DNA from: Natrinema hispanicum
GTDB taxonomy: Archaea; Halobacteriota; Halobacteria; Halobacteriales; Natrialbaceae
Direction: 5' to 3'
Assembly: GCF_900111485.1 (NCBI RefSeq)
Contig: NZ_FOIC01000003.1
Span: forward strand, 1 to 64,000
Length of the DNA: 64,000 nucleotides
Numbering within the stretch: the stretch's first letter is position 1; the number at the start of each line of letters is the position of its first letter. The notes below the pieces were generated by a model. That model did no database searches. It was not told the DNA's origin and saw only the letters and a list, made by a program, of their open reading frames with translations. Of the stretch, positions 30,979-39,472 are shown in pieces. A program made the position numbers and the translations under genes.

Positions 30979-31044
30979 GCGGACTTCCCGACCGGCTGCA
31001 ACAGGGGTGTATACTTATCCGGGCCCGGCGGCCACGCTCCACCT

Positions 31045-31836
31045 ATGGTGCTCGCTCCGAGTTCGTCGATCACGTTCGATGCCAGTGATCCGGCCACGAC
31101 GGTCGCGATCGGGCGGCTGTTCGCGTACCTCGCGATGGGCGTTGCAGCAGTCGTCTTGCTCTATTATGCGCTCATCTATCTCCGTGAGGTCCTCGCGATC
31201 GAGGCAACGACCGAGCAGTGGTACCTGCTGGCCGGGATCGGCGCGGCGATCGTCTACGCCGTCGCCGGCGTCGCCTCGATACTGCTCGAGCCAGCCTGGA
31301 TCGGCCGGTTCGTCGACGGCGCGATCCTCTTTTTCATCCTCTTTCTCGCGCTGTCGATCCGCGCGGTGTACTACGACCAGCCGGCCGCGGGCGATCGCTC
31401 CCCGTTGCTGCCCGCGTGGGCCGACTTCGTCGTCATCGGCAGTTTCGTCGCCGCGTGGTGGGGTTCGTTCCTGATCGAGACCGCTGCGACGCGGCTGGTC
31501 GTCGCGGTCGGCTGGGTTGTCACCTCCGCGTGGGCGGTGCTCTACGGCGTTCGCGCCGTCCGCGTCCACGAGGGGACGACCTTCGCCGCGCTGACCCGCC
31601 ACCTGCTACCGGCGATCGTCTGTGTTACTGCCGTCGTGTTCGTCGACCTGCTGACGAACGTCCTGCCCGGCTACGAGGCACTCGCCGACGCCATCTGGCT
31701 CGTCGGGACGACGCTCGTCGCCGCGTTCCTCTTTACTACCGCCGTGGCGATCCGCCAGCAGGGGGGCGAACTCGAGCGCCTCTACGACTGGACGACCTGG
31801 CGCGAACAGTCGTTCGAGGAGGGGTCGCTCGAGTAG
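31045..31836 (+). CDS. Seven-helix membrane protein, unknown function
   Basis: The 263-residue protein has about seven hydrophobic segments: near residues 22-46, 60-78, 88-108, 125-143, 150-168, 186-206 and 216-236. It ends with an acidic, Trp-containing tail (YDWTTWREQSFEEGSLE) that should be cytoplasmic. A TATA-like gtatacttat at about 31008 is about 30 bases before the ATG, so the message has at most a short leader. No transporter or sensor motif is visible. I do not recognise the family. Confidence 0.75.
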   Translation: MVLAPSSSITFDASDPATTVAIGRLFAYLAMGVAAVVLLYYALIYLREVLAIEATTEQWYLLAGIGAAIVYAVAGVASILLEPAWIGRFVDGAILFFILFLALSIRAVYYDQPAAGDRSPLLPAWADFVVIGSFVAAWWGSFLIETAATRLVVAVGWVVTSAWAVLYGVRAVRVHEGTTFAALTRHLLPAIVCVTAVVFVDLLTNVLPGYEALADAIWLVGTTLVAAFLFTTAVAIRQQGGELERLYDWTTWREQSFEEGSLE

Positions 31837-31945
31837 CCGACCGCGTGCACGTGCCACCCGCCAACGGCTATGTGTGTGGCCCCCGTCTATTTGGCGACGG
31901 ACACCGATACGTTGACCGACGCGGGTACACCGCGGCCGATAATCC

Positions 31946-32095
31946 ATGACACAGACACTCGAGATCAGCGACGACCTGATGGATCGACTCGAAAGCCACT
32001 GTGAGGAGGGTGAGACACCCGAAGAACTCGTCGAGGAACTCGTCGCGATGTACGAGACCGAAGGTGCGTTCCTGCAAGAAGGCTACTCCGAATAG
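31946..32095 (+). CDS. 49-residue helical protein next to the isomerase gene
   Basis: The ORF reads MTQTLEISDDLMDRLESHC, an EEGETPEELVEELVAMYETE middle, and ends FLQEGYSE. The layout (beta strand TLEI, then two helices) resembles ribbon-helix-helix or antitoxin-like small proteins that haloarchaea place singly or before other genes. It stops at 32093-32095, only 4 bases before the next ATG (32100), so it is co-transcribed with the triosephosphate-isomerase-like gene. Its stop and the next start are close enough for translational coupling. Role unknown; a DNA-binding function is a guess. Confidence 0.75.
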   Translation: MTQTLEISDDLMDRLESHCEEGETPEELVEELVAMYETEGAFLQEGYSE

Positions 32096-32099
32096 ACGG

Positions 32100-32813
32100 A
32101 TGGGGATCGCAGATCCCATCTTCCTCGTCAACTACAAGACCTACGCCGGGACGAGCGGCGACGCCGCGCTCGCGTTCGCGGAGACCATCGAGCGGGTCCG
32201 CGACGAAACCGGCAGTCGCTTCGCCGTCGCCCCTCAGTTGCCCGACCTCCGACTCGTCGCCGAGCGGACGGCCCTGCCGATCGTCGCACAGACAGGCGTC
32301 CCACGAGCCGAAAGCGGGATGGGCGATGTCACCCTCGAGGCGGTCGCAAACGCTGGTGCTGACGCAGTCTTCGTCTCGCATCCCGAACACGAAGCGGCAC
32401 TGACTGCCGTCGATCGGGCCGTCGACCGGTGTGCTGAACTCGGCCTCGAGTCGATCGTCGCCGTCGAGAGCCTGACGACGGCCCGGATGGCGCTGGCCGC
32501 CGGCCCGGATTGGCTGCTCTTCGAGCGACCGGCCGATATCGCCACCGAGGAGGGGATGGTCCGAACGCATCCCGAGCGCATCGAGGCGTTCGTCGAAGCG
32601 GTTGCCAACGAGGCTCCGGAGACGCGGACGTTCGTCGGCGGTGGTGTCCGAACCGCCGACGACGTCACCCGCGCGTTCGACTGTGGCGTCGACGCGACGG
32701 GGGCGGCCTCCGCGGCCGTCGAGGCAGACGACCGCGAGGCGTGGCTCCGGTCGATCGCGACCGCCGTCCCGTCGGCCGACTCGAGTCGCTGCGGATCGGA
32801 TGTGAATGGCTGA
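32100..32813 (+). CDS. Diverged triosephosphate isomerase paralogue
   Basis: The 237-residue TIM barrel keeps the three catalytic positions: Lys in LVNYKTY near residue 13, His in FVSHPEHE near 95, and Glu in LLFERPADI near 142. The surrounding motifs are unusual. Archaeal enzymes have NHSE, VEPP-LIGTG and C-GAG-V; here they read SHPE, FERPADIATEEG and FVGGGVRTADD, and the phosphate-binding glycine loop is changed to TGAASAAVE. I therefore call it a paralogue rather than tpiA itself. It may act on another triose or phospho-sugar. ATG 32100 lies four bases after the small helical ORF. Confidence 0.8.
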   Translation: MGIADPIFLVNYKTYAGTSGDAALAFAETIERVRDETGSRFAVAPQLPDLRLVAERTALPIVAQTGVPRAESGMGDVTLEAVANAGADAVFVSHPEHEAALTAVDRAVDRCAELGLESIVAVESLTTARMALAAGPDWLLFERPADIATEEGMVRTHPERIEAFVEAVANEAPETRTFVGGGVRTADDVTRAFDCGVDATGAASAAVEADDREAWLRSIATAVPSADSSRCGSDVNG

Positions 32814-32845
32814 CACTCAAGTAACTGGTCCTCGTACGAATCAGT

Positions 32846-33262
32846 ATGCACTTACTAGTCGCCCTCGAGGACTCGGACCCGGGGTGGGCGGCACTCGAGT
32901 TCGCGTGTGCGGAACACGCCGACGACGACATGACGGCCCTCCACGCCATCGACCCGACGAACAGCAGCTACGGCGAAGTCGCACACCTCGGGCCGTCGGA
33001 ACTGCTCGAGCACAGACGCGAGGATGCAGAAGAACTGCTCGCCGATGCCGAAGCCAGAGCAGCGGATGAGGGGTGTTCGATCGAGACGGCAGTGGCCGTC
33101 GGCCAGCCGGCGGACGCCATCGTCGACTACGCGACAGAAAACGCGATCGATCTAATCGTCGTGGGCAGCCACGGTCGATCGGGATTCTCGCGGGTCTTAC
33201 TTGGCAGCGTCGCCGAACGGGTGGCTCGACAGGCACCCGTGCCAGTGACGATCGTACGGTAA
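32846..33262 (+). CDS. Universal stress protein (UspA family)
   Basis: The 138-residue single-domain protein starts MHLLVALEDSD and ends with the nucleotide-binding loop GSHGRSGFSRVLLGSVAERV (pattern G-2x-G-9x-G-S). This indicates an ATP-binding type. UspA proteins help cells survive stress by unknown mechanisms. It stands alone between the isomerase paralogue and the lipid reductase gene. The initial MHLLVALE (instead of the usual ILVPTDGS) is atypical but frequent in haloarchaeal copies. Confidence 0.93.
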   Translation: MHLLVALEDSDPGWAALEFACAEHADDDMTALHAIDPTNSSYGEVAHLGPSELLEHRREDAEELLADAEARAADEGCSIETAVAVGQPADAIVDYATENAIDLIVVGSHGRSGFSRVLLGSVAERVARQAPVPVTIVR

Positions 33263-33330
33263 CGGGCCACACAGTCGGCCGGTCGGCGCAACAGGACAAA
33301 CTCATTAGGGACCACCACAGTCCCGATTAC

Positions 33331-34581
33331 ATGAACGACCGCTACGACGTAGTCATCGCCGGTGCCGGTCCCGCCGGCGCGCAATGTGCCCGCGATCTCG
33401 CCGCCCGAGGGTACGACGTCGTCGTCCTCGAGACCGAGTCTGAATCGGAGTTCCCCCGCCAGAGCAACAAGTCGACTGCGGGGACGTTCCACTCCATGAT
33501 GGCCGCGTTTGGCATCCCCGACGACGTGGTGATGCAGTATACCGACAGCGTCGTCCTCGAGTCCCCCAGAGAACACTACGTCCGCGATCAGACCGGCGCA
33601 GTGCTCGAATTTGCGGATTTCAAACGCTTCCTCGTCAGCGATAGCCACGAAAAGGGTGCCGAATACCGGTTCGACGCCCGCGTCACCGCCCCGATCATGG
33701 AGGGCGGCGAAATCGTCGGTGTCACGTACAACGGCGACGAGGAGGTCTACGGCGACATCGTCATCGATGCGACGGGACCGGCCGCACCGCTCGCAAAGAA
33801 ACTCGGCATCGTCGACCTCAAACGCGAGAACCACGCCATCGGGATCGAATACGAGTTCGAAGGGATCGACATCGACCGCCCTGGCTTTGCGGACCTCCAC
33901 GACGCCATGATGTTGCGACTCGACCACGAAATCGCACCCGGCGGCTACTCCTGGATCTTCCACACGGGAGAAGACACCGCAAAGGTCGGTCTCTGTTACA
34001 TCCAGAACGACAGCCACGAGCGCTACAACCGGAGCAATTTCACTATCGACGACTACCTCGACCACTGGCTCGAGACGGACCCGCGATTCCGGGACGCCAC
34101 GCGACTCGAGGGCAAACAGCACCGCGGCTCGGCCCACATTCAGTCACCAGGAACGATGCACACCGATCGGTTCATGGCGATCGGCGACACCGTTCCGAGC
34201 CTCGATCCGCTCTGGGGCGAAGGCATCAACAAGTGTATGCAGTCCGGTCGCGCGGCCGCCGCCACTGCCGACAGTTGTCTCAAACACGACGGCGTCGAGC
34301 CGACTGCCGAGAACCTCGAAGTCTACGAGACTCTCTGGCATCGCGACGTCGCGCCGAGCGCGAAAACGCGGTTGCTGATGACGCAACTCCTCTATCTCGC
34401 ACCGAACGAGCGCTATGACAAGCTCATGCGGGACCTTCAGCGACTCGACAGCGATACGCTGGCCAAGGCAAACAGTGGCAGTCCCGTTGCCATCGCGCAA
34501 TTGCTCGATGTCGATGACGCACCGTTGCTCGCCCGGTTCGCGAAACAGCAGTTGAATCTCGATCTCAGCTCCCTTCTGTAG
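33331..34581 (+). CDS. Geranylgeranyl reductase family FAD protein (archaeal lipid saturation type)
   Basis: The 416-residue flavoprotein opens with a dinucleotide fold YDVVIAGAGPAGAQCA, then an acidic VVLETES segment. It has a mid-chain IVIDATGPAAPLA and a C-terminal FMAIGDTVPSLDPLWGEGI motif, as in digeranylgeranylglycerophospholipid reductases. Such enzymes saturate isoprenoid chains of archaeal membrane lipids. ATG 33331 is chosen because an archaeal-like cattaggg lies about 26 bases before; the frame extends to 33073 but that part overlaps the UspA gene. Which of several haloarchaeal GGR paralogues this is cannot be told. Confidence 0.88.
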   Translation: MNDRYDVVIAGAGPAGAQCARDLAARGYDVVVLETESESEFPRQSNKSTAGTFHSMMAAFGIPDDVVMQYTDSVVLESPREHYVRDQTGAVLEFADFKRFLVSDSHEKGAEYRFDARVTAPIMEGGEIVGVTYNGDEEVYGDIVIDATGPAAPLAKKLGIVDLKRENHAIGIEYEFEGIDIDRPGFADLHDAMMLRLDHEIAPGGYSWIFHTGEDTAKVGLCYIQNDSHERYNRSNFTIDDYLDHWLETDPRFRDATRLEGKQHRGSAHIQSPGTMHTDRFMAIGDTVPSLDPLWGEGINKCMQSGRAAAATADSCLKHDGVEPTAENLEVYETLWHRDVAPSAKTRLLMTQLLYLAPNERYDKLMRDLQRLDSDTLAKANSGSPVAIAQLLDVDDAPLLARFAKQQLNLDLSSLL

Positions 34582-34604
34582 GCCGTCGACGCTGTCGGTC
34601 TCGT

Positions 34605-36251
34605 TCACGCGAGAAACTGCGCTTCGAATGATCGAACGCTGTCATCCGTTCCCGCGAGGATCACCTCGTCGTCGGCGTCGAAGACGAACCCTGCCGGATC
34701 GAACTCGGTGATCGTTTCATCGTCTCTGCGTACGGCGAGGACGGTACAGCCCGTCCGGGTCCGAACAGCCGCGTCGACGAGCGTCTGCCCCGCTAGCCGG
34801 CCAACGGGAAGCTTCACAACATCGATCTGCCTGTCGACGGCCAGGACCTCCTCGTCTTCGAACACGGTCGAAGCGAGCATCCGGCCGCTGACCGTCGCCA
34901 GCGACTGGACGTAGTCGGCACCGGCACGGTACAACTTCTGGACGTTCTCCGTGTCGTTCGCTCGAACGACGATCGTGACCGACGGGTTCATGTCCCGCGC
35001 GACGAGCGTCGCGAAGATAGCGGTCGTATCGTCGTCGAGGGTCACGATTATCGTCGACGCGTTGTCGATCCCCGCCTCGCGGACCGTCGTCGGGTCGCGA
35101 GCGTCGCCAACCACGTCGACCCCCTCCATCTCGTCGATATCGAGGACGGTCACGTTCGTGTTCGTCGCCGCGAGTGCAGCACCCGCTGCCGCCCCGGACT
35201 CGCCATAGCCGGCGATGATGGCGCGTTTGACTGCGAACGGCAGCACCGTCGACGTCGCCTCCGCCCGGAGTTCGTCGATCCGCTCGGGTTCCCCCGCGAC
35301 GAGCAATCGCGTCTCGGTGTCGAGTTCCCGGTCGTTCGGGATCGGACTCTCGAAGGTCCCGTCGAACCACGCTCCGATCCCGTCCACACCGAACTGTTCT
35401 CGAAGCCTGATCTCGCCAGCAGTCTGTCCAGCCAGCTCGCTCCCCTCGGCGATCGACAGCTCGACCAGTTCCAGATCGTTCCCGATCTCGACCCCATCGT
35501 CGACCGCAGTCGTCACCGCCGTCGGCACCCGATGGGCGAGACTCTCACCGAGCATCTGACGGGGCGAGAGCACTTCATCTGCGCCAGCAATCCGATGATA
35601 CTCGCCGAGACGCTGCTCTTCGACCAGCGTCACGATCCGCACGTCGGGATTTGCCTCCCGTGCCGAGAGAACGATACTCGCGTTCGTGTCGTCGGCCGAA
35701 TCGGCTACGACCGCCGTCGCTCGCTCGATACCCGCGTTCTCGAGCACCGCCGTCGACTCCGGGTCGCCGTGGACGACCCGGTGATCGCTCTCGTGGAGTT
35801 CCGTCGCCGTCTCCTCGTCGGGTTCGACGACGACGTACTCCCGCCCGCGTGACTCGAGCTCTTCGATGAACGCCTCACCGCGAGGCGTGTACTCACAGAT
35901 GATGACGTGGTCCTCGACGTCGGGGGCAGTCGTCGGAGCCGTCGTCTCGAGCGCGCGTCGGAGCCACGGGACGGCAAAGATATCGACACCGGTGAGGATC
36001 AGCCCGATTCCGGTGAGCTGGAGCACGATCACCAGCAGGTTCATCTGGAGTGTCTCCCACCCTGCGTCCTCGCCGTAGCCGGTCGTCGTGTACGTCTGGA
36101 AGACGACCTCGAGCGACCGGTACAGCGGTTGTGGACGGTTCTCGAGCGTCGCCATCCCGTAGTTGTAGAGCAGCGTGGCGACGACGGTTGTCACGGCTAC
36201 CAGCAGGATGTAGTAGCCGGTTCGACGTGAGCGCCACAGTGACATACACAT
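34605..36251 (-). CDS. Potassium channel with two TrkA-type RCK domains
   Basis: The 548-residue protein has two membrane helices (about residues 12-32 and 66-90) around a pore loop with filter TTTGYGEDAGW. Two RCK modules follow. The first begins DHVIICEYTPRGEAF, where the usual GxGxxG is lost; the second begins RAIIAGYGESGAAAG, which keeps it. Each is followed by a TrkA-C-like strand pair (ELVELSIAEGSELAG, DVVKLPVGRLAGQTL). It should gate K+ or Na+ flow by binding a nucleotide or ion. Starts at 36251 and 36245 (MSLWRS) are both plausible. An upstream frame to 36317 is unlikely. Confidence 0.88.
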   Translation of the reverse strand: MCMSLWRSRRTGYYILLVAVTTVVATLLYNYGMATLENRPQPLYRSLEVVFQTYTTTGYGEDAGWETLQMNLLVIVLQLTGIGLILTGVDIFAVPWLRRALETTAPTTAPDVEDHVIICEYTPRGEAFIEELESRGREYVVVEPDEETATELHESDHRVVHGDPESTAVLENAGIERATAVVADSADDTNASIVLSAREANPDVRIVTLVEEQRLGEYHRIAGADEVLSPRQMLGESLAHRVPTAVTTAVDDGVEIGNDLELVELSIAEGSELAGQTAGEIRLREQFGVDGIGAWFDGTFESPIPNDRELDTETRLLVAGEPERIDELRAEATSTVLPFAVKRAIIAGYGESGAAAGAALAATNTNVTVLDIDEMEGVDVVGDARDPTTVREAGIDNASTIIVTLDDDTTAIFATLVARDMNPSVTIVVRANDTENVQKLYRAGADYVQSLATVSGRMLASTVFEDEEVLAVDRQIDVVKLPVGRLAGQTLVDAAVRTRTGCTVLAVRRDDETITEFDPAGFVFDADDEVILAGTDDSVRSFEAQFLA

Positions 36252-36376
36252 CCATTCGACGGCTGGCTGTTGATGGTATCGGTCGCCGACGGGTTGGCTG
36301 GAGCCGATGGCTGGCACTCGCGGCCCCGTCGCTGGATTCGTTCAGCGAGCCCGACACGAACGCCGCGACCGCCGTC

Positions 36377-36386
36377 GATTTATACG
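36377..36386 (+). promoter_or_regulatory. TATA box of the ZIP transporter gene
   Basis: gatttatacg is centred about 26 bases before ATG 36408, predicting a leaderless message and excluding the longer upstream frame. Confidence 0.65.
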
Positions 36387-36407
36387 TTGGCACTAATCGT
36401 TTGGCAG

Positions 36408-37205
36408 ATGCCACTGCTGGAGAACCTCGTGTTCGTCTTCGTTGCCGGCTTCATCACGGCGTTGGCGACCGGGCTCGGCGCACTCCCGTTTTTCTTCTTC
36501 GACGACATCAGCGACCGATACAACGTGGTTCTCTGGGGTGTCTCCTCTGGGATCATGCTCTCGGCGTCGACGTTCGGGCTCATCGATGAGGGGCTGGCCG
36601 AAGGGACGCCCCTCGAGATCGGGATCGGCATGGTCGCCGGCGTCGCGCTGGTCGTCGTCGCCCACGACGTCCTGATGGACGCCGAGATCGACCCGCGACA
36701 GTACGAGGAGGCCGACTTCAAGAAGCTCGTGCTCATCCTCGGGGTGTTGACCGTCCACAGCTTCCCCGAAGGCATCGCCGTCGGCGTCTCCTTTGCCGAC
36801 CTCGGACTCGAGGGCGGAGCCGAGGTCCTCGGGTTTACCGTGCCACTTTTGGCGGTGTTCATGACGATCGCGATTTCGATCCACAACATCCCGGAGGGAA
36901 CGGCGATTTCGATCCCGCTCCAGTCGATGAACGTCTCCGAGTGGAAGATGGTCTGGTGGGCCGTCTTCTCGAGTCTCCCTCAGCCGCTCGGGGCCGTCAT
37001 CGCGTTCGGCTTCGTCAGCTACGCTCGCGAGTTCCTTCCCTACGGGTTTGGTTTCGCCGCCGGCGCGATGATCTACCTCGTTCTCACGGAGTTCATCCCG
37101 GAGGCGCTCGATATCGGTGCGCGGCTTCCAAGCGGCGGCAAGCCGGAACTCGCCGGCGGCATCGTCGTCGGCGTTCTCGTTATGGTGCCGCTGGCGTTCA
37201 TCTGA
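36408..37205 (+). CDS. ZIP-family metal transporter
   Basis: The 265-residue membrane protein has about eight hydrophobic segments. Its paired metal-site motifs are HSFPEGIAVG near residue 119 and HNIPEGTAIS near 163, which define the ZIP family (zinc, iron or manganese import). A charged loop (residues about 90-105, including DAEIDPRQYEEADFKK) lies between helices three and four. No metal-binding protein or repressor is adjacent. ATG 36408 is set by the TATA box at 36377-36386. Metal specificity is not determined from sequence. Confidence 0.93.
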   Translation: MPLLENLVFVFVAGFITALATGLGALPFFFFDDISDRYNVVLWGVSSGIMLSASTFGLIDEGLAEGTPLEIGIGMVAGVALVVVAHDVLMDAEIDPRQYEEADFKKLVLILGVLTVHSFPEGIAVGVSFADLGLEGGAEVLGFTVPLLAVFMTIAISIHNIPEGTAISIPLQSMNVSEWKMVWWAVFSSLPQPLGAVIAFGFVSYAREFLPYGFGFAAGAMIYLVLTEFIPEALDIGARLPSGGKPELAGGIVVGVLVMVPLAFI

Positions 37206-37310
37206 GCGCTCACGACTCGCCAGGCTCGTCAGTCGTGCTGAACGAATCGGTTCGTCCGATAGTCTCCCGTTCCGGCAGGAATTTTACGCGTCTCGCCGTA
37301 TGGATGGGTA

Positions 37311-37772
37311 GTGTTCGAGACGATTCTGATTCCGACCGACGGCAGCGACCACGCCGAGGCCGCCGCCGAGACCGGTATCGAACTCGCGACCGTCCACGAC
37401 GCGACGGTCCACGTTGCCTGCGTCGCCGACACCGGCCCGCTTGGTGACCTTCGGCTCCCCGGTGACGCCACAAGTGCCGAGGACGCGATGCGCAGCCGGG
37501 CCCAAGAGCACGTCGACGCGATCGTCGACCGCGCCGAGTCGGCCGGGCTCGCGGTCACTGGCACGGTCCTCGAGGGCCCGCCGGAGGACGAACTACTCGA
37601 GTACGCCCGGGAGATCGACGCCGACGTGATCGTCATGGGCACACGCGGTCGTGGCGGCGTCCACCGGCTGGCGATGGGCAGCGTCACCGATCACGTCGTT
37701 CGGTTCGGCGAGATCCCGGTGCTGGTGGCGAACTCGGGATCGGAAGGGCATCCCGACGAGGACGCGCCGTAA
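37311..37772 (+). CDS. Universal stress protein (UspA family), GTG start
   Basis: The 153-residue protein starts ETILIPTDGSDHAEAAAE after its first Met and Phe, and ends with the loop GTRGRGGVHRLAMGSVTDHVV (G-2x-G-9x-G-S). The start codon is GTG at 37311, about 30 bases after an attttacg TATA-like element at 37281-37288. Its C-terminus carries an extra acidic tail (SEGHPDEDAP). It is followed convergently by a small membrane protein gene. Confidence 0.92.
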   Translation: MFETILIPTDGSDHAEAAAETGIELATVHDATVHVACVADTGPLGDLRLPGDATSAEDAMRSRAQEHVDAIVDRAESAGLAVTGTVLEGPPEDELLEYAREIDADVIVMGTRGRGGVHRLAMGSVTDHVVRFGEIPVLVANSGSEGHPDEDAP

Positions 37773-37791
37773 GCGGTGTGTCCGACCGGCC

Positions 37792-38202
37792 CTACCGGGC
37801 GATCTCGTTGATCGCTTCCGTTCGGCGGCCGATCGACCAGCCGATCAGCGCGAGGCCGACGTAGATGCCGAGCGCGGGCAGGGCGTAGACACTGACGAGT
37901 CCCTCGAGCGGGACGCCGACCGCGTCGAAGGCCAACAAGAGCAGCAGCGAGACGAGCAGGACCGCGATTCCGAGGTCCGCAAAGCGCATATTGGGAAACT
38001 CCTGTCCGGCGGGCACAGCGACCACCCGTCCGAGTGCGTAGAACACGAGCGTGTACGTTGCCCAGCCAGCGCCGAGCGTCAGCACGGTCAACAGCACGTC
38101 ATCGGGCAGATAGCGCGGCACGAACGACAGGTGGAGAACACCCGTCACGAGCACCGCGCTGCCCAGCAACACGACCAACAGCGGCCTGCGATCGTTACTC
38201 AT
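37792..38202 (-). CDS. Four-helix membrane protein, unknown function
   Basis: The 136-residue protein has four hydrophobic segments: about residues 8-26, 36-58, 72-92 and 100-123. It starts MSNDRRP, a short positively charged cytoplasmic tail. Its second segment includes LLTVLTLGAGWATYTLVFYALG. The region upstream holds tttatataatg next to the start and repeat A further away, so a promoter within 38203-38245 is likely. No family motif is visible. Confidence 0.72.
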   Translation of the reverse strand: MSNDRRPLLVVLLGSAVLVTGVLHLSFVPRYLPDDVLLTVLTLGAGWATYTLVFYALGRVVAVPAGQEFPNMRFADLGIAVLLVSLLLLLAFDAVGVPLEGLVSVYALPALGIYVGLALIGWSIGRRTEAINEIAR

Positions 38203-38242
38203 TATATAAAACGACAGTCTCCCGATCCATTACTATTGTGTC

Positions 38243-38321
38243 ATACAGCCTGCTGTACCGGGTCTCCGGTGGGACCGCAGGCCGGTGGCGGTTGCACGGA
38301 ACTGACTCCAGTAGTCCGTAT
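38243..38321. repeat. Palindromic element, copy A
   Basis: The 79-bp sequence begins ATACAGCCTGCTGT and ends AGTAGTCCGTAT. Its inner part has CCGGTGGGACCGC and a matching but imperfect right arm around GCGGTTGCACGG. It lies between the starts of the small membrane protein gene (37792) and the end of the CoaD gene (38356), both on the minus strand. Confidence 0.8.
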
Positions 38322-38355
38322 CACAGACGGGACAGGCAGCGATTCCGACGGGACC

Positions 38356-38823
38356 TTACTCGAGTACCCGCCCGTGTTCGTCGATTTCGCCGTTGACGAT
38401 CCGCGTCGAGGAAATCCGTTCACCGTCGTCGGCGTAGACGTAGGGCGCGACGATCCCCGACAGCGGCTCGAGGCCGTGCGCACGCCGCTGGTCGTTGATG
38501 TCCTCGAGTTCGGGGGCCGTCTCGGGGGAGACAACCAGCGCGTCGATCGCAGGATCGGTGGCCGCGATCCCGGGTTCGGTCTCGAGTCGTCGGATTTCGA
38601 CGTCGCGATCCCACTTGTCGAGGTCGCTGATCGCGTCCGTCACGGCAGCCACTCGCTCGTCGAACGATGGGATCGGTCGTGGTTCGTGGCGCGTCTCGGT
38701 CGCGAGATCGTCGCTGGTCAGCGCGACGACGACACCGTCCGCGCCGAACCGAAGCGCGTGTTCGAACAGGAACCGGTGGCCGTCGTGGAGCGGCCCGAAC
38801 GTGCCGGCGACGACGACTCGCAT
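38356..38823 (-). CDS. coaD: Phosphopantetheine adenylyltransferase, archaeal type
   Basis: The 155-residue protein makes dephospho-CoA from 4'-phosphopantetheine and ATP, the fourth step of CoA synthesis. The nucleotidyltransferase motif is TFGPLHDGHRFL (T/HxGH form) near residue 9, and the second motif ISSTRI near 140 corresponds to ISSTKI of other members. I start at ATG 38823, giving MRVVVAGTFG; the frame extends to 39123 but overlaps the next gene and has no family resemblance. It is the archaeal family, unlike bacterial CoaD. Confidence 0.93.
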   Translation of the reverse strand: MRVVVAGTFGPLHDGHRFLFEHALRFGADGVVVALTSDDLATETRHEPRPIPSFDERVAAVTDAISDLDKWDRDVEIRRLETEPGIAATDPAIDALVVSPETAPELEDINDQRRAHGLEPLSGIVAPYVYADDGERISSTRIVNGEIDEHGRVLE

Positions 38824-38899
38824 ACAGGGTTCTGCCACGAGCAGATCCATAAGCGCACTGCGACCTGCGGATCGATAGCGGTGGATCGCGATCGACAGA

Positions 38900-39472
38900 T
38901 CAGGACTCGAGGAGCGCGGCGGTCGTCGCGATCTCAGCGAACTCGCCTGCGAGCTGGGCGAGCGCGGTGCGGTGGACCGTCTCCGCATCGAAGGTTTCGC
39001 CGTCGAGTGAGCGCTCGAATGTCGCGGTCGCGTCGCGAACGACAACGGGATCGAACCCGAGGTTCTCGGCCATCCGGGTGCTCGTCGAGACGCAATGGTC
39101 CGTCGTGAGCCCGGCAATGACAACCGTCTCGAGGCCCTGCTCGCACAGCCAGGCTTCGAGGTCCGTCCCGATGAAGGCGCTGTTGACCGATTTCGCCATC
39201 GTCGGCTCGCCCTCGATGGGAGCCGTCTCGGGTTTGAACGCGAAGCCAGGCCGGTCGCCCCGAAGCGGCGAGTCGGGTTCCGTCGAGTCGTGGCGGACGT
39301 GGACGATTGGTCGGTCAGTCTCGCGCCAGTGCTCGAGGAGCCGCGCCGCGTTCGTTTCTGCGTCGGGGTTGTTGCGCTCCCCCCAGACGGGGTCGTCGAA
39401 GCCCTGCTGGAGGTCGATCAGGACGAGGGCGGCGTTTGCGAGTCCGTCGGCCCCGCCCTCATCGTCGGTCAT
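38900..39472 (-). CDS. Isochorismatase-family cysteine hydrolase
   Basis: The 190-residue protein has the family's catalytic Asp in [11 protein letters not shown] near residue 20, Lys in MAKSVNSAF near 94, and nucleophile Cys in [13 protein letters not shown] near 127. This set defines amide-hydrolysing members such as nicotinamidases and ureidoacrylate-type hydrolases. The start ATG 39472 overlaps the stop of the YqcI-like gene (39469-39472), so the two are coupled. An upstream frame to 39571 adds 33 residues that overlap that gene. The natural substrate is unknown. Confidence 0.92.
   Translation of the reverse strand: MTDDEGGADGLANAALVLIDLQQGFDDPVWGERNNPDAETNAARLLEHWRETDRPIVHVRHDSTEPDSPLRGDRPGFAFKPETAPIEGEPTMAKSVNSAFIGTDLEAWLCEQGLETVVIAGLTTDHCVSTSTRMAENLGFDPVVVRDATATFERSLDGETFDAETVHRTALAQLAGEFAEIATTAALLES

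Noticed and set aside
36270-36407. Longer N-terminus for the ZIP transporter
   Set aside because: A TATA box at 36377-36386 lies inside the extension, which is Arg/Pro-rich and not membrane-like, so ATG 36408 is better.
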